Shown one piece after another: positions 41,763 through 50,874 of a DNA stretch of 54,456 bases. The stretch's first letter is position 1. The number at the start of each line of letters is the position of its first letter. The position numbers were made by a program, and so were the translations under genes. The notes below the pieces were generated by a model. It was not told where the DNA came from. It ran no database searches and saw only the letters and a program-made list of their open reading frames with translations. Source of the stretch: Acidimicrobiia bacterium (GTDB lineage: Bacteria > Actinomycetota > Acidimicrobiia > IMCC26256 > PALSA-610); NCBI GenBank assembly GCA_017882905.1, contig JADGOO010000043.1:1-54456 (forward strand). The letters are read 5' to 3'.

Positions 41763-42929
41763 GTGATCGACGGTTTCGTGCACCCGGCGTTCGGCCCGCT
41801 CAGCGACGCGCTGCAAGCCACGACACGGCGCAAGCGCGGCGGCGCGGCACTCTGCGTGTACCACCGGGGCGAGAAGGTCGCCGACATGTGGTCCGGCACG
41901 AGCGACCGTGAAGGCACCCCATGGCGCTCCGACACGCTCTGCACCGCATTCTCGACCGGCAAGGGCGTGGCATCGACCGCGCTGCACATCCTCGCCGACC
42001 GCGGCCTCGTCGACTACGACGCACCGGTCGCCACGTACTGGCCCGAGTTCGCAGCCAACGACAAGTCGGCCGTGACCGTGCGGCACCTGCTCTGCCACGA
42101 GGCGGCCCTGCACCGCATCCGCGGCGTGGTGCCCGACGCGTTCGCGTTCACTGACTGGTCCGCCATGTGCGACGTGCTCGCGGCGCAGCCGTGTGCATGG
42201 CCGCCCGGAACTCGCAACGGATACCACGGCCTCACGTACGGCTGGTTGGTCGGCGGCATCATCGAGCGCGTGAGTGGCAAGTCGCTCACCGAGTTCATCG
42301 ACGCCGAGATCACCCGACCGCTCGGTCTCGACGGCGTGTTCTTCGGCGTCCCACCCGCCGAACGTCATCGGCTTGCGCTGCTGCTCGCCCGCGACCGCAA
42401 CGGGAACACCGACTCGCCGCGCGCCCTCGCGATGATCCAGCGCGTCGAGCGCTTCCGTCGCACCCGCGCCGCCATCGACGCCTTCTTTGTGCTGCGGTTC
42501 AACGAGCTGCTCGACTCCGACGCGTTGCAAGCGGCACCGATGCCGGCGTTCAACGGCGCGTTCACGGCCCGTTCGCTCGCCCGCCTCTACGCGGCGCTCG
42601 CGAACGGTGGCGAGCTCGACGGCACACGGCTGATGTCGGCCGAGACGGTGCGCGCCGCATCGACGGTGCAGAACACACGGCCCGATGCGGTGGTGTTCTT
42701 CCCGATGCGGTGGCGCCTCGGTTACCACCTGGCCGCGACGAGCCGCGGGGTGCTCCCCCGCGGCTTCGGGCACTTCGGCTACGGCGGCAGCGGCGCGTGG
42801 TGCGACCCCGACTCGCAGTTGGCGGTCGCGTTCACCACCAACACGTTGGCGGGCACGCCATTCGGCGACAGCCGGCTGTTGCGCCTCGGCGCGCTCGCCA
42901 TGGCGTGCGCCCGGCGCAGCACGCACTGA
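41763..42929 (+). CDS. Serine hydrolase, class C beta-lactamase/EstB family
   Basis: The 388-aa protein is a penicillin-binding-protein-fold esterase. The nucleophile S64 and base K67 are in AFSTGKGVAS, the tyrosine motif is NGYHGLTYGWLVGG, and the third element is GFGHFGYGGSGAW in place of KTG. No signal peptide is visible, so it is probably cytoplasmic, unlike true beta-lactamases. Such EstB-like proteins act on esters or lactones, and antibiotic resistance should not be assumed. The GTG start has a TACCCT box 7 nt upstream. It converges with the aldolase gene. Confidence 0.9.
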   Translation: MIDGFVHPAFGPLSDALQATTRRKRGGAALCVYHRGEKVADMWSGTSDREGTPWRSDTLCTAFSTGKGVASTALHILADRGLVDYDAPVATYWPEFAANDKSAVTVRHLLCHEAALHRIRGVVPDAFAFTDWSAMCDVLAAQPCAWPPGTRNGYHGLTYGWLVGGIIERVSGKSLTEFIDAEITRPLGLDGVFFGVPPAERHRLALLLARDRNGNTDSPRALAMIQRVERFRRTRAAIDAFFVLRFNELLDSDALQAAPMPAFNGAFTARSLARLYAALANGGELDGTRLMSAETVRAASTVQNTRPDAVVFFPMRWRLGYHLAATSRGVLPRGFGHFGYGGSGAWCDPDSQLAVAFTTNTLAGTPFGDSRLLRLGALAMACARRSTH

Positions 42930-42934
42930 ACCGC

Positions 42935-42954
42935 GCGTGCCCGACCGGGCGCGT
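42935..42954. terminator. Hairpin between convergent hydrolase and aldolase genes
   Basis: Positions 42935-42942 and 42947-42954 pair over 8 bp, two of them G-T, around GACC. It lies six bases after the hydrolase stop and 25 bases before the aldolase stop, so it could act in both directions. Confidence 0.45.
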
Positions 42955-42979
42955 CACCAGGCTTTCTACAAGGCGGCGA

Positions 42980-43999
42980 TCAGCTCGCTTCGCGCTCCAT
43001 CGCCGCGTCGTACTTGCCGTCGCGAGCGAGGCCGTTGAGCCGCGCCCGCTTCGAGAACGCGCCCTGGCCGGCGGTGGCGTTGGCGTCGCTGCCGCCCCAC
43101 GCGCCGAGCGCGGCGTGCTGGAGCGCACGTCCGTAGCTGAACGAGAACTCCCACGGGTGCGCGCCGCGCTTGTTGATCGCGTCGAGGTTCGCAGTGGCTT
43201 CCTCGTCGCTCTGGCCACCGGAGAGGAACACGATGCCCGGCACCGCCGCGGGAACGACGGCGCGGAAGCACGCGATCGTGGCCGCGGCCACGTCGTCGGG
43301 GCTCGCCTTGCCGCCGGCGAACTTCTTGCCGGGAATCACCATGTTGGGCTTGAGCAACATGCCTTCGAGATCGACGCGCTGGTCGTGAAGCGCGTCGAAC
43401 ACCGTGTGCAGCGTTGCGGTGGTGACCTCGAAGCAACGCTCGAGCGAGTGGTCGCCGTCCATCAGCACTTCGGGCTCGACGATCGGCACGATGTCTTCGT
43501 CCTGGCAGAGCGCGGCATAGCGCGCGAGCGCATGGGCGTTCACGTCGAGGCAGTACTGCGACGGGGTCGTGTCGCCGGCGATGTCGATCACCCCACGCCA
43601 CTTCGCGAAGCGGGCTCCGAGCTCGCGGTACTCGACGAGACGGGCGCGCAGGCCGTCGAGACCTTCGGTGACCAGCTCGCCGGGAGCACCCGAGAGCGGG
43701 CCGGTGCCCTTGTCGACCTTGATGCCGGGGATGACGCCGGCGCCCTCGAGCAGCTTCACGAGCGGTGTGCCGTCGGCCGCGTTCTGGCGGATCGTCTCGT
43801 CGAAGAGGATCACGCCACTGATCCGCTCGCCGATGCCGGGGGCCCGGAACAACATCTCGCGGTAGGCGCGGCGGCGGTCCTCGGTGCTGTCGCAGCCGAT
43901 GCTGTCGAAGCGCTTCTTGATGGTGCCGCTCGATTCGTCGGCGGCCAGGATTCCTTTGCCGGGCGCAACCATGGCCCGGGCAACGTCGCGAATGCTCAT
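42980..43999 (-). CDS. Fructose-bisphosphate aldolase, class I
   Basis: Class I aldolase cleaves fructose 1,6-bisphosphate through a Schiff base and needs no metal. The 339-aa protein has KGILAADESSGTIKKRF near the N-terminus, IVPIVEPEVLMDGDHSLERC, the Schiff-base lysine K217 in GMLLKPNMVIPG and IVFLSGGQSDEEAT. This is the eukaryote-like type found in some actinobacteria, in place of the common class II enzyme. The ATG at 43999 has a GGAGGGA ribosome-binding site about 6 nt upstream, so it is probably a leadered transcript. Confidence 0.94.
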   Translation of the reverse strand: MSIRDVARAMVAPGKGILAADESSGTIKKRFDSIGCDSTEDRRRAYREMLFRAPGIGERISGVILFDETIRQNAADGTPLVKLLEGAGVIPGIKVDKGTGPLSGAPGELVTEGLDGLRARLVEYRELGARFAKWRGVIDIAGDTTPSQYCLDVNAHALARYAALCQDEDIVPIVEPEVLMDGDHSLERCFEVTTATLHTVFDALHDQRVDLEGMLLKPNMVIPGKKFAGGKASPDDVAAATIACFRAVVPAAVPGIVFLSGGQSDEEATANLDAINKRGAHPWEFSFSYGRALQHAALGAWGGSDANATAGQGAFSKRARLNGLARDGKYDAAMEREAS

Positions 44000-44033
44000 G
44001 TCGGTCCCTCCGGTGTCGGCTACCGATTGTGCC

Positions 44034-46976
44034 CTATTCGCCCGGTCCGACCGCAACCGTGGGCGATGCGGCACGCGAGCGGCGCCGCCGGACGACCGGT
44101 ACGAACACCAGCCCGAGGGCCACGACGATGGCGCACAACGTGACGAGGATGCCGAGGTGCCAGCCCCGCGGGGTGGCCTGCAGCTCCACCACGTGGTGCC
44201 CCGGCGAGACGGCCACGGCCACGAGGGCGTGGTCGGCATCGACGAGCTGGGCGGCGTGGCCATCGACCGTCGCCGACCAGCCGGCCTGGATCGCGTCGGC
44301 CACGACCACATAGCCGCTCCCGGCCGCCGTGACGTCGGCGATCAGGTCGTCGCCGTTGTCCTTGCGGATCGCGATGTGCGCCGGAGCGCCGGATGCGGCC
44401 GGACCGGGCTGGTTGAGGATCGCGGTGTCGGCCGGCATCCCGTGGGCGAGCAGCCGCACCCGCCTGGCCGAGCTGGTCACCACGACGGTGTGCGCCGCCC
44501 AGCGCACGCGCGCAAGGGCGTGGAGCCGCTGGTAGATGGTGGAGCCCGGGTCGGCGAACACGAGCCGCAGACCGTCGGCTTGGGGCCGGACCGAACCGAG
44601 CACCGCGTCGCCGTTGGGGCCGATGCCGATGTGCGTCACATCGGGGCGGTCGGCCCGCAACCCGATCGTGACCTGCCACGGGGCCCCGGCCGCCAGGCCC
44701 TCGCCGGCGATCGCGACGGTGTAGTAGCGCGTGCCGGGTTGGTCGACGAAGCGCCGGCTCCCCTGGGCCACCACGTGGCCGGCCGTGTCGCGAATCGTGG
44801 CGACGAGATACGCCCGCTTGCTCGCGAGGTGCACGGGGCCGTCGACCCAGAACCCCACGGCACGCAACGGGCCGCCCGGCAGCTGGCCGGTGACGGTGGT
44901 CGAGGGTTTGATCGCGGCGTCGGCAACGGGGTTCGGCGCGGCGACGACCGCGCCGTACGGCGGCGCGTCGGCGACGTCGACGTAGTAGCGCGCTGCGAGC
45001 CGGTCGAACGCGGGCGCCGTGAGCACGCTCAGACCGCGGGCGAGCAGCTGGAGCGTGGGGCTGGGCGGCGTGGTGGGAGATCCGGCGGTGGTGAGGTCGC
45101 GCCACGCGGGCGGGCTGAACGCGTGCCCGCTCACGGACCGCAGCTTGTAGAAGCCGTTCGTGCTCGGGAACATCGTCCCGCCGTACGCCGCGTACCGCTC
45201 GTGTCCGATGTGCGCCTGCAAGAACGCGTGCGTCGGGGTGACCGGATAGAAGTCGGCGCTGGCCACGTTGCGGGGCCAGACCGTCATGGTCAGGAGCAGG
45301 CTCTCCACCGCCAGCAGCACGGGAAGCGCGAAGGCGACCACTTTCACCAGCCGATGGCGACGGGCGACCGCCACGATGCACACGATCGTGAGCCCGGCGA
45401 TGATCGCCGGGGCGATCGAGTGCGCAACCGCGTAGCGGCGGATGCCGGCCGTCTGATCGAGCCGCAGGGCCCGCTTCACCGATGCCACCGCGAGCACCGC
45501 GCCGACCAGTGTGATCACGAGCACCCGCCACAACCGGGCCGGCCGCGCGGCGCGCCGCGCGCTCGCCACCACGTGCTCCACGCCGAACGCACAAAGGATC
45601 GCGACGAAGAAGTCGAGCGGCATGCGGTCGCGTGTCACGGGGATCAGCTTCATCCCGGGCAGCTTGGTCACCGCGTTGTGGACCGGACCGCCGAAGTACA
45701 CGACGGCCGTGAGCACGACCGTGCCGAGGACGCAGTACCGGTAGAAGCTCGGCGAGATCTGCCGCGGCCGGCCCCGTACGAGCGCCCAGATCATCAACAC
45801 GACCGTGGCCGCACCCACATAGCCGAGCTGTTCGACGTAGTTGCCGCCCACGACGTTGTTCGCCGCCGGACTGCCGAGCATGTCGGGCGCGACGCTCGTG
45901 ATCAACGAGGCGAACAGAGGGTGGCGCAACGATTCGGTGAGGCGGTACGACAGGTCGTAGTTGCCGAGTGCCAACACGAACGGCACGATCTGGATCGCCG
46001 CGAGTGCACCGCCGAGCAGACCCGCCATCGCGAGCGCGCCGCTCGACCGCAGCGCATCGCGCCACTCGGCAAGTCGCTGGCGGGCGCGCGGGCGAACCCA
46101 GGGCGCGGCCTCGTCGGCGACGACGTCGATGTCGTCGATGTCGTCGCTCTCGCCATCGACCGTCGCGCGCACCGGCGCGTCGGGCGCCGGTGTGGAGGAT
46201 GCGCCGGCCGCGCGCTCGGCGCGGGCGCCGGAACCGGCATCCCACCACCGGATCACCACGAACGGCACGAGCACGTACATCGTGATCACGACCAGCGGCG
46301 GATAGCCCTCGAGCAACATCGCGGCGAACACGGCGCCGAGCGCCGCGACGTCGCGGGCGCGGCGGCGTTCGACCACACGATCGGCCACGAGGAACAACAG
46401 CGGGAGCCAGGCCGCCACGTTGGCCTGCGGCCAGTTGTTCCAGGCCACGAAGAAGCTGCACGTGCACCACGCGATCGCGCCGCACCATGCCGCGAGCGCC
46501 GACAGCCGCAACCGGCGCAACAAGAAGAACATGGCCAACGCGGTGACCATGAGGCGGAGCAGGGCCGACCAGGCGGCACCGACCCGGACCCCGAGGATGA
46601 TGTTGGGCAGGTCGAGGGGCCCGAGCACGCCGGGACCGGGCGTCGAGGCCAGCGGTTGGCCGCCGGCCGTATAGGGATCCCACAGGGCGAACTCGTGATC
46701 GTCGAGCAAGCGGGAGCGGAACGTCTGGTGCGCGGGCGCGCCGGCATCGATCGTGTCGTGGATCGGTCCGTGTTGATACACGAATCCGGCGGGCGTCGTC
46801 GCGGCCCACGGTTCGAACTCCTTGAGCAGGTCGACGCCGAGAAAGACACCGCGACCGAGGAGCGACATCCCGATCGACAACACGATCATGCTTGCGCAGA
46901 CGAGCGCGCCGAAGTGGCGGTAGAGCTGCGATCTGCGCGACGACGATCGGCCGGCGAGCAAGCGGTCCCGACCCAC
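44034..46976 (-). CDS. YfhO-like large polytopic membrane protein
   Basis: The 980-aa protein has about a dozen membrane segments in the first two-thirds and a soluble beta-rich C-terminal part with one closing membrane segment (GILVTLCAIVVALGLVFVPV). The early loop LGVDLLKEFEPWAATTPAG and LWDPYTAGGQPLASTPGPGV fits the YfhO/GT-C group, in which an acidic loop after the first segment lies near the active site. These proteins are thought to handle lipid-linked sugars. A cytoplasmic loop contains an acidic run (GESDDIDDIDVVADEAA). The GTG start is 9 nt after a TACGGT box. It diverges from the GT2 gene, which supports a role in surface glycan or lipoteichoic-type decoration. The exact reaction is unknown. 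Confidence 0.86.
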   Translation of the reverse strand: MGRDRLLAGRSSSRRSQLYRHFGALVCASMIVLSIGMSLLGRGVFLGVDLLKEFEPWAATTPAGFVYQHGPIHDTIDAGAPAHQTFRSRLLDDHEFALWDPYTAGGQPLASTPGPGVLGPLDLPNIILGVRVGAAWSALLRLMVTALAMFFLLRRLRLSALAAWCGAIAWCTCSFFVAWNNWPQANVAAWLPLLFLVADRVVERRRARDVAALGAVFAAMLLEGYPPLVVITMYVLVPFVVIRWWDAGSGARAERAAGASSTPAPDAPVRATVDGESDDIDDIDVVADEAAPWVRPRARQRLAEWRDALRSSGALAMAGLLGGALAAIQIVPFVLALGNYDLSYRLTESLRHPLFASLITSVAPDMLGSPAANNVVGGNYVEQLGYVGAATVVLMIWALVRGRPRQISPSFYRYCVLGTVVLTAVVYFGGPVHNAVTKLPGMKLIPVTRDRMPLDFFVAILCAFGVEHVVASARRAARPARLWRVLVITLVGAVLAVASVKRALRLDQTAGIRRYAVAHSIAPAIIAGLTIVCIVAVARRHRLVKVVAFALPVLLAVESLLLTMTVWPRNVASADFYPVTPTHAFLQAHIGHERYAAYGGTMFPSTNGFYKLRSVSGHAFSPPAWRDLTTAGSPTTPPSPTLQLLARGLSVLTAPAFDRLAARYYVDVADAPPYGAVVAAPNPVADAAIKPSTTVTGQLPGGPLRAVGFWVDGPVHLASKRAYLVATIRDTAGHVVAQGSRRFVDQPGTRYYTVAIAGEGLAAGAPWQVTIGLRADRPDVTHIGIGPNGDAVLGSVRPQADGLRLVFADPGSTIYQRLHALARVRWAAHTVVVTSSARRVRLLAHGMPADTAILNQPGPAASGAPAHIAIRKDNGDDLIADVTAAGSGYVVVADAIQAGWSATVDGHAAQLVDADHALVAVAVSPGHHVVELQATPRGWHLGILVTLCAIVVALGLVFVPVVRRRRSRAASPTVAVGPGE

Positions 46977-46985
46977 TGGCGGCGT

Positions 46986-46991
46986 ACCGTA
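46986..46991 (-). promoter_or_regulatory. Putative -10 box (TACGGT) of the YfhO-like gene
   Basis: A TANNNT hexamer lies 9 nt before the GTG start, in the 81-base region shared with the divergent GT2 gene. Confidence 0.42.
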
Positions 46992-47057
46992 GCAGCGCGA
47001 AGCGCTGAGTTCGGGCCCTCACCGGATAGGTTGTTCAGGTCACGAGGGGAGCGCTTG

Positions 47058-48056
47058 ATGGCAACGACCGAGCTCGCAGATTCGGGGATCACGAAGCGAG
47101 ACATCGTCGACGAGGGCGCCCCCGGAAGCATCACGGAGATCGAAGTGGTCGATACCGATGAGCCGGGCGTCGACGTCTCGGTCATCTTGCCGGTGCACAA
47201 CGAGGAGCTGAACCTCGAGCGCGAGGTCGCGCGCATCCGCTCGTCCCTCGAGGCCTCGCGGTACAGCTTCGAGATCATCGTGATCAACGACGCGTCCACC
47301 GATCGCAGCGCCGAGATCCTCGCCACGATCGACGACGTGCGCGTGATCACGTTTCGCACGAACCGCGGCACCGGCACCGGGCGCAAGGCCGGCACGCTGG
47401 CCGCGCGCGGCAAGGTCGTCGTCTGGACCGATTGCGACCTCACGTACCCCAACGACGCGATTCCCGCGCTCGTCGACTCGCTCGACGGCTACGACCAGGT
47501 GGTCGGCGCCCGCACCTCGGAAGAGGGCACCCTGAAGGCGCTGCGAGTGCCGGCCAAGTGGTCGGTGCGGATGCTCGCGCAGTTCCTCGTGGGCGAGAAG
47601 ATCCCCGACCTCAACTCGGGCTTTCGCGCCTTTCGCCGCGACGTTGCGCTCCAGTACCTGCACATGCTCCCGGCGGGCTTCTCGTGCGTCACCACGCTCA
47701 CCTTGTCGTTCCTCACCGGCGGTTACACGGTGGGATACGTGCCCATCGAGTACAAGCCCCGTTCGGGTCGCTCGAAGTTCCACCCGATCAAAGACACGCA
47801 GCGCTACCTCACCCAGGTGGTGCGCATGGTCCTGTCGTACAACCCGCTGCGGTTCTTCGGGCCGCTGTCGGCGCTCTTGCTCATCGCCGGTCTGGTCAAG
47901 CTCGGCTACGACATCTCGAGCAAAGACTTCCGGGTCGCCACGAATACGCTGATCGTTCTGTTCGCCGGTCTGCAATTGCTCGTCACAGGCTTGCTCGCCG
48001 ACCTCGTCGTACGCGTCACCCGACGCGATTCGAACGTGCCGGCTGCCTCGATGTGA
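47058..48056 (+). CDS. Family 2 glycosyltransferase, polyprenyl-phosphate type
   Basis: The 332-aa protein has a GT-A domain with VSVILPVHNEELNLEREV, VINDASTDRS, the metal-binding VVWTDCDLTYPND and SGFRAFRRDVALQYL. Two C-terminal membrane segments (near 263-281 and 295-318) place it with DPM1/GtrB-like enzymes, which move a sugar onto undecaprenyl or decaprenyl phosphate. A preceding GAGGGGAG is a good ribosome-binding site for the ATG at 47058, and the much longer open frame upstream is antisense to the YfhO-like gene. It is followed after 34 bases by the bi-domain oxidoreductase and probably starts the polysaccharide operon. Confidence 0.93.
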   Translation: MATTELADSGITKRDIVDEGAPGSITEIEVVDTDEPGVDVSVILPVHNEELNLEREVARIRSSLEASRYSFEIIVINDASTDRSAEILATIDDVRVITFRTNRGTGTGRKAGTLAARGKVVVWTDCDLTYPNDAIPALVDSLDGYDQVVGARTSEEGTLKALRVPAKWSVRMLAQFLVGEKIPDLNSGFRAFRRDVALQYLHMLPAGFSCVTTLTLSFLTGGYTVGYVPIEYKPRSGRSKFHPIKDTQRYLTQVVRMVLSYNPLRFFGPLSALLLIAGLVKLGYDISSKDFRVATNTLIVLFAGLQLLVTGLLADLVVRVTRRDSNVPAASM

Positions 48057-48090
48057 CGGGCTCCGGCCCTCGATCACAAGGATCCGCACG

Positions 48091-50277
48091 ATGAAGCAAG
48101 TGTTCCGGCGCGTCGTCGATCGGCGCGGCCGCGTCGTGGTGCTCGATCTTCCCGAGCCCCATCTCGGCCCCGACCAGATCCTCGTGCAGAGCTCGTACTC
48201 GCTGATCAGCTCCGGCACCGAGATGACGACCCTGTCGAAGACGCCGGTCGAGCTCGTCAAACAGACGTTGTCCGATCCGTGGATGCGCAACGTGGTCAAG
48301 CAGACCGTGTTCTCTGCCGGCCCGACCCAGACGGCGCGCCGCGTCTGGCACGAGATGATCACCCCACGCGAGATCGGTTACAGCGGGGCCGGAACCGTGC
48401 TGGCTGTCGGCGCCAATGCCCAAGGGTTCCAGGTGGGCCAGACCGTCGCGTACGCGGCAACGGGCCACGCCGAGCTGGCCGCACCGGCGATCAACCACGT
48501 GGTCGCTGTCCCCGAATCCGTCGACCTTCGCCACGCTGCGTTCGTGACCGTCGGCGGGATCGCCGTGCAGTCGCTGCGCCGCGCCGACCTGAAGTTCGGT
48601 GAGGTCGTCGCGATCTACGGGCTCGGGCTCGTGGGCCAGCTGTGCGCGCGCATCGCGCTCGCGGCCGGCTGCGTCGTGGTCGGCATCGACATCAACGAAC
48701 GAGCCAACCAGCTCCTGCGCGATGCCGGCGCATCGCTCGTGGTCGACCCGCGCGATCCCGAGTGGAAGCGCCGCATCGACGACTTCACCGACAAGCACGG
48801 TGTCGACGCCACCATCGTCTGCGCGAGCTCCGACTCGTCGGAGATCATCAACTCGTCGATGGAGATCACCCGCCGCCAGGGCCGAGTCGTGATCGTCGGC
48901 TACGTGAAGCTCGACATCCACCCGAAGAACTTCCTGTATCGCGAGATCGACCTGCGCTACTCACGCGCGTACGGTCCCGGCAGCTACCACACCGGCTACG
49001 AGAAGGGCCGCCTCGACTACCCCTTCGGCTACGTGCGCTGGACGGAGAACCGCAACCTCGCCGAAGTGATCCGGCTGCTCGCGGCCGAGCGGCTCGAGCT
49101 CGAACCGCTCATCGGCGGCGTCTACGACCTCAACGACGTGCAGACGGCGTTCGACGCCGTGCAGAACCGCACGCTGCCGGGCGTGGCCGCGCTCATCCGC
49201 TACAGCGACCCCGAACCCGACCGCAGCCGCACCCGTCAGGTGCACACCCGGCCGCGCCGAACCGGCAAGATCGGCATCTCGCTCATCGGCTTCGGGAACC
49301 ATGCGCTCGCGCAGCACGTACCGAACCTCCAGTCGATGAAGAACGTGGAGATCCGCGGCATCGCGTCGGCCACCGGCCGCAACGGCGCGGCGCTCGGCTC
49401 GCGGATCGGCGCCGCCTTCGTCACCACCGACGTGAGCGAGGTCCTGAAGGACCCGGGTACCGACGGCGTGGTGATCTGCTCCAGTCAGCCCGAGCACTAC
49501 GAGCACCTGCGCGCCGCGATCGAAGCGGGGGTGCCCGCGCTCGTCGAGAAGCCGATGGTCACCAGGCTCGAGCACTTCCGCGAGCTGCTGACGCTCATGG
49601 CCGACCGCGATCTCCTCGTCTCGGTCGGGTTGAACCGGCGCTACTCGCCGATCACGTTGCAGCTGCGCGACGCCTTCGCCGATGGCGTCGACTCCGCGAG
49701 CTACACGGTCACGCGCCCGTTCCTCCCGCCCGATCACTGGTCGCTCGACCCGATCGACGGCGGAGGTCGCCTCGTGAGCGAGGGCGAGCACTTCTTCGAC
49801 ATCTGCCACTTCCTGGTGCGCCAAAGGCCGGTCTCGGTCTACGCGCGTGGGCTCGGGCGCGTCCCCGAGGATCTGCGCACGCTGTGCAACTACGCCGTCA
49901 CGGTTCACTACGACCAGGCGGTCGCCAACGTCGTGTTCGACGAGAGCGGCGCCGCCGAGTTCCCGCAGGAGCGCGTCACGCTGCTGGCCAAGGGCCAGGT
50001 GGCCACGCTCGACGACTACTCGAAGCTCGCCATCCACGGACGCAAGGTGCAGCGCCACGGTGGCCACGGTGCGTCGATGGGCCACAAGGAGCAGCTGTCG
50101 GCATTCGTCGCCGCGCTCCGCGGTGAGCCGTCCCCGCTGCTCACGTGGGCCGACGCATCGTTGGCGACGCTCACCGTGTTCGCCGCGCAGGAGAGCATCC
50201 GTACCGGTGAGGTCGTGGAGCTCGAAGCGTTCCGTCAGTGGCTGTTGTCGGACGAAGGCATCGACGCGGAGTCGTAA
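48091..50277 (+). CDS. Bi-domain oxidoreductase: zinc-free MDR plus Gfo/Idh/MocA
   Basis: The 728-aa protein joins two oxidoreductases. Residues about 1-375 are a medium-chain dehydrogenase with the NAD motif IYGLGLVGQLCARIAL. The catalytic zinc ligands are missing, since SLISSGTEM and GYSGAGTV replace the usual Cys and GHE motifs. Residues about 391-728 are a Gfo/Idh/MocA domain with SLIGFGNHALAQHVP and VEKPMVTRLEH. This fusion is known from exopolysaccharide and O-antigen clusters, where it probably makes or modifies a nucleotide sugar or cyclitol. AAGGA lies about 10 nt before the ATG. Its last 43 bases overlap the end of the convergent acyltransferase gene. Confidence 0.92.
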   Translation: MKQVFRRVVDRRGRVVVLDLPEPHLGPDQILVQSSYSLISSGTEMTTLSKTPVELVKQTLSDPWMRNVVKQTVFSAGPTQTARRVWHEMITPREIGYSGAGTVLAVGANAQGFQVGQTVAYAATGHAELAAPAINHVVAVPESVDLRHAAFVTVGGIAVQSLRRADLKFGEVVAIYGLGLVGQLCARIALAAGCVVVGIDINERANQLLRDAGASLVVDPRDPEWKRRIDDFTDKHGVDATIVCASSDSSEIINSSMEITRRQGRVVIVGYVKLDIHPKNFLYREIDLRYSRAYGPGSYHTGYEKGRLDYPFGYVRWTENRNLAEVIRLLAAERLELEPLIGGVYDLNDVQTAFDAVQNRTLPGVAALIRYSDPEPDRSRTRQVHTRPRRTGKIGISLIGFGNHALAQHVPNLQSMKNVEIRGIASATGRNGAALGSRIGAAFVTTDVSEVLKDPGTDGVVICSSQPEHYEHLRAAIEAGVPALVEKPMVTRLEHFRELLTLMADRDLLVSVGLNRRYSPITLQLRDAFADGVDSASYTVTRPFLPPDHWSLDPIDGGGRLVSEGEHFFDICHFLVRQRPVSVYARGLGRVPEDLRTLCNYAVTVHYDQAVANVVFDESGAAEFPQERVTLLAKGQVATLDDYSKLAIHGRKVQRHGGHGASMGHKEQLSAFVAALRGEPSPLLTWADASLATLTVFAAQESIRTGEVVELEAFRQWLLSDEGIDAES

Positions 50278-50864
50278 CCCTCTGCCGCGAGCCGCGTGCC
50301 GATGCGCGCGCTCGGGACGCCGGCGACGATGTCGTACGGCGCGACGTCTTTCGTCACGACAGCGCCCGCCGCGATCACGGCACCTTCGCCGACGGTCACG
50401 CCGGGGAGCACGATCGCACCGGCACCGAGCCATGCGCCGTCGCCGATCGCCACCGGAGCCACGTCGAGCCCGGAGAACCGCATCGATTCACCCGCCGGCG
50501 GGATCCGGTGCCCGGCGGTGATGATCTGCGATCCGTAGCCGATCATCACTTCGTCGCCGATCGTGACCTGACCGATGCAGACCATCATGACCGACTTGCT
50601 GATCGAGACGTCGCGGCCGATCGAGAGGTTGCGGTAGTCGTCGATCCACACGTCGCGCCAGATCTTCGGGTTGGCGCCGACGCTCGCACCCCGCCAGCGC
50701 ATCAACGCACGCTTCAGCCGGCACGAGAGCGGATCGTGGGGCGCGACGGCCATCACGAGCTCGACGAGGTAGTGGCCGAGCGCCGTCTTCACGGGCACTC
50801 GAACGTGCACGCCGTGCTGCGCGCCGTCGGGCGGGGCCGGTGTCCCATCGGACGACGCCGTCAT
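50235..50864 (-). CDS. Hexapeptide-repeat (LbH) acyltransferase
   Basis: The 209-aa protein is a left-handed beta-helix acetyl- or acyltransferase. Hexapeptide repeats such as IGRDVSISKSVMMV, IGDEVMIGYGS, IGDGAWLGAGAIVLPGVTV and GEGAVIAAGAVVTKDV are visible. The catalytic histidine is probably in IITAGHRIP. Closest types are sugar O-acetyltransferases such as WbbJ/NodL. The ATG at 50864 lies 10 nt after a TAGCGT box; a GTG four codons earlier would overlap this box. It is the only minus-strand gene in the polysaccharide region and overlaps the oxidoreductase gene tail to tail by 43 bases. Confidence 0.9.
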   Translation of the reverse strand: MTASSDGTPAPPDGAQHGVHVRVPVKTALGHYLVELVMAVAPHDPLSCRLKRALMRWRGASVGANPKIWRDVWIDDYRNLSIGRDVSISKSVMMVCIGQVTIGDEVMIGYGSQIITAGHRIPPAGESMRFSGLDVAPVAIGDGAWLGAGAIVLPGVTVGEGAVIAAGAVVTKDVAPYDIVAGVPSARIGTRLAAEGYDSASMPSSDNSH

Positions 50865-50874
50865 CAGGGCCTTC

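Noticed and set aside
41763-42929. Beta-lactamase giving antibiotic resistance
   Set aside because: The SxxK motif is present, but the tyrosine and third motifs and the lack of a signal peptide fit EstB-type esterases.
46108-46152. Short GTCGTCGAT-like repeats
   Set aside because: They simply encode an acidic Asp/Val/Ile run in a loop of the YfhO-like protein and show no regular period beyond codon use.
44020-47022. Minus-strand open frame of 1000 codons overlapping the YfhO-like gene in another frame
   Set aside because: Its translation is Arg/Ala-rich with no membrane pattern or motifs. The alternative frame gives regular membrane segments and family motifs.
43884-47057. Plus-strand open frame of over 3 kb upstream of and in frame with the GT2 gene
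   Set aside because: It is antisense to the YfhO-like gene. Its translation is rich in Arg, His and Gly without domains, as expected for shadow frames in GC-rich DNA. Only 47058-48056 is a real gene.
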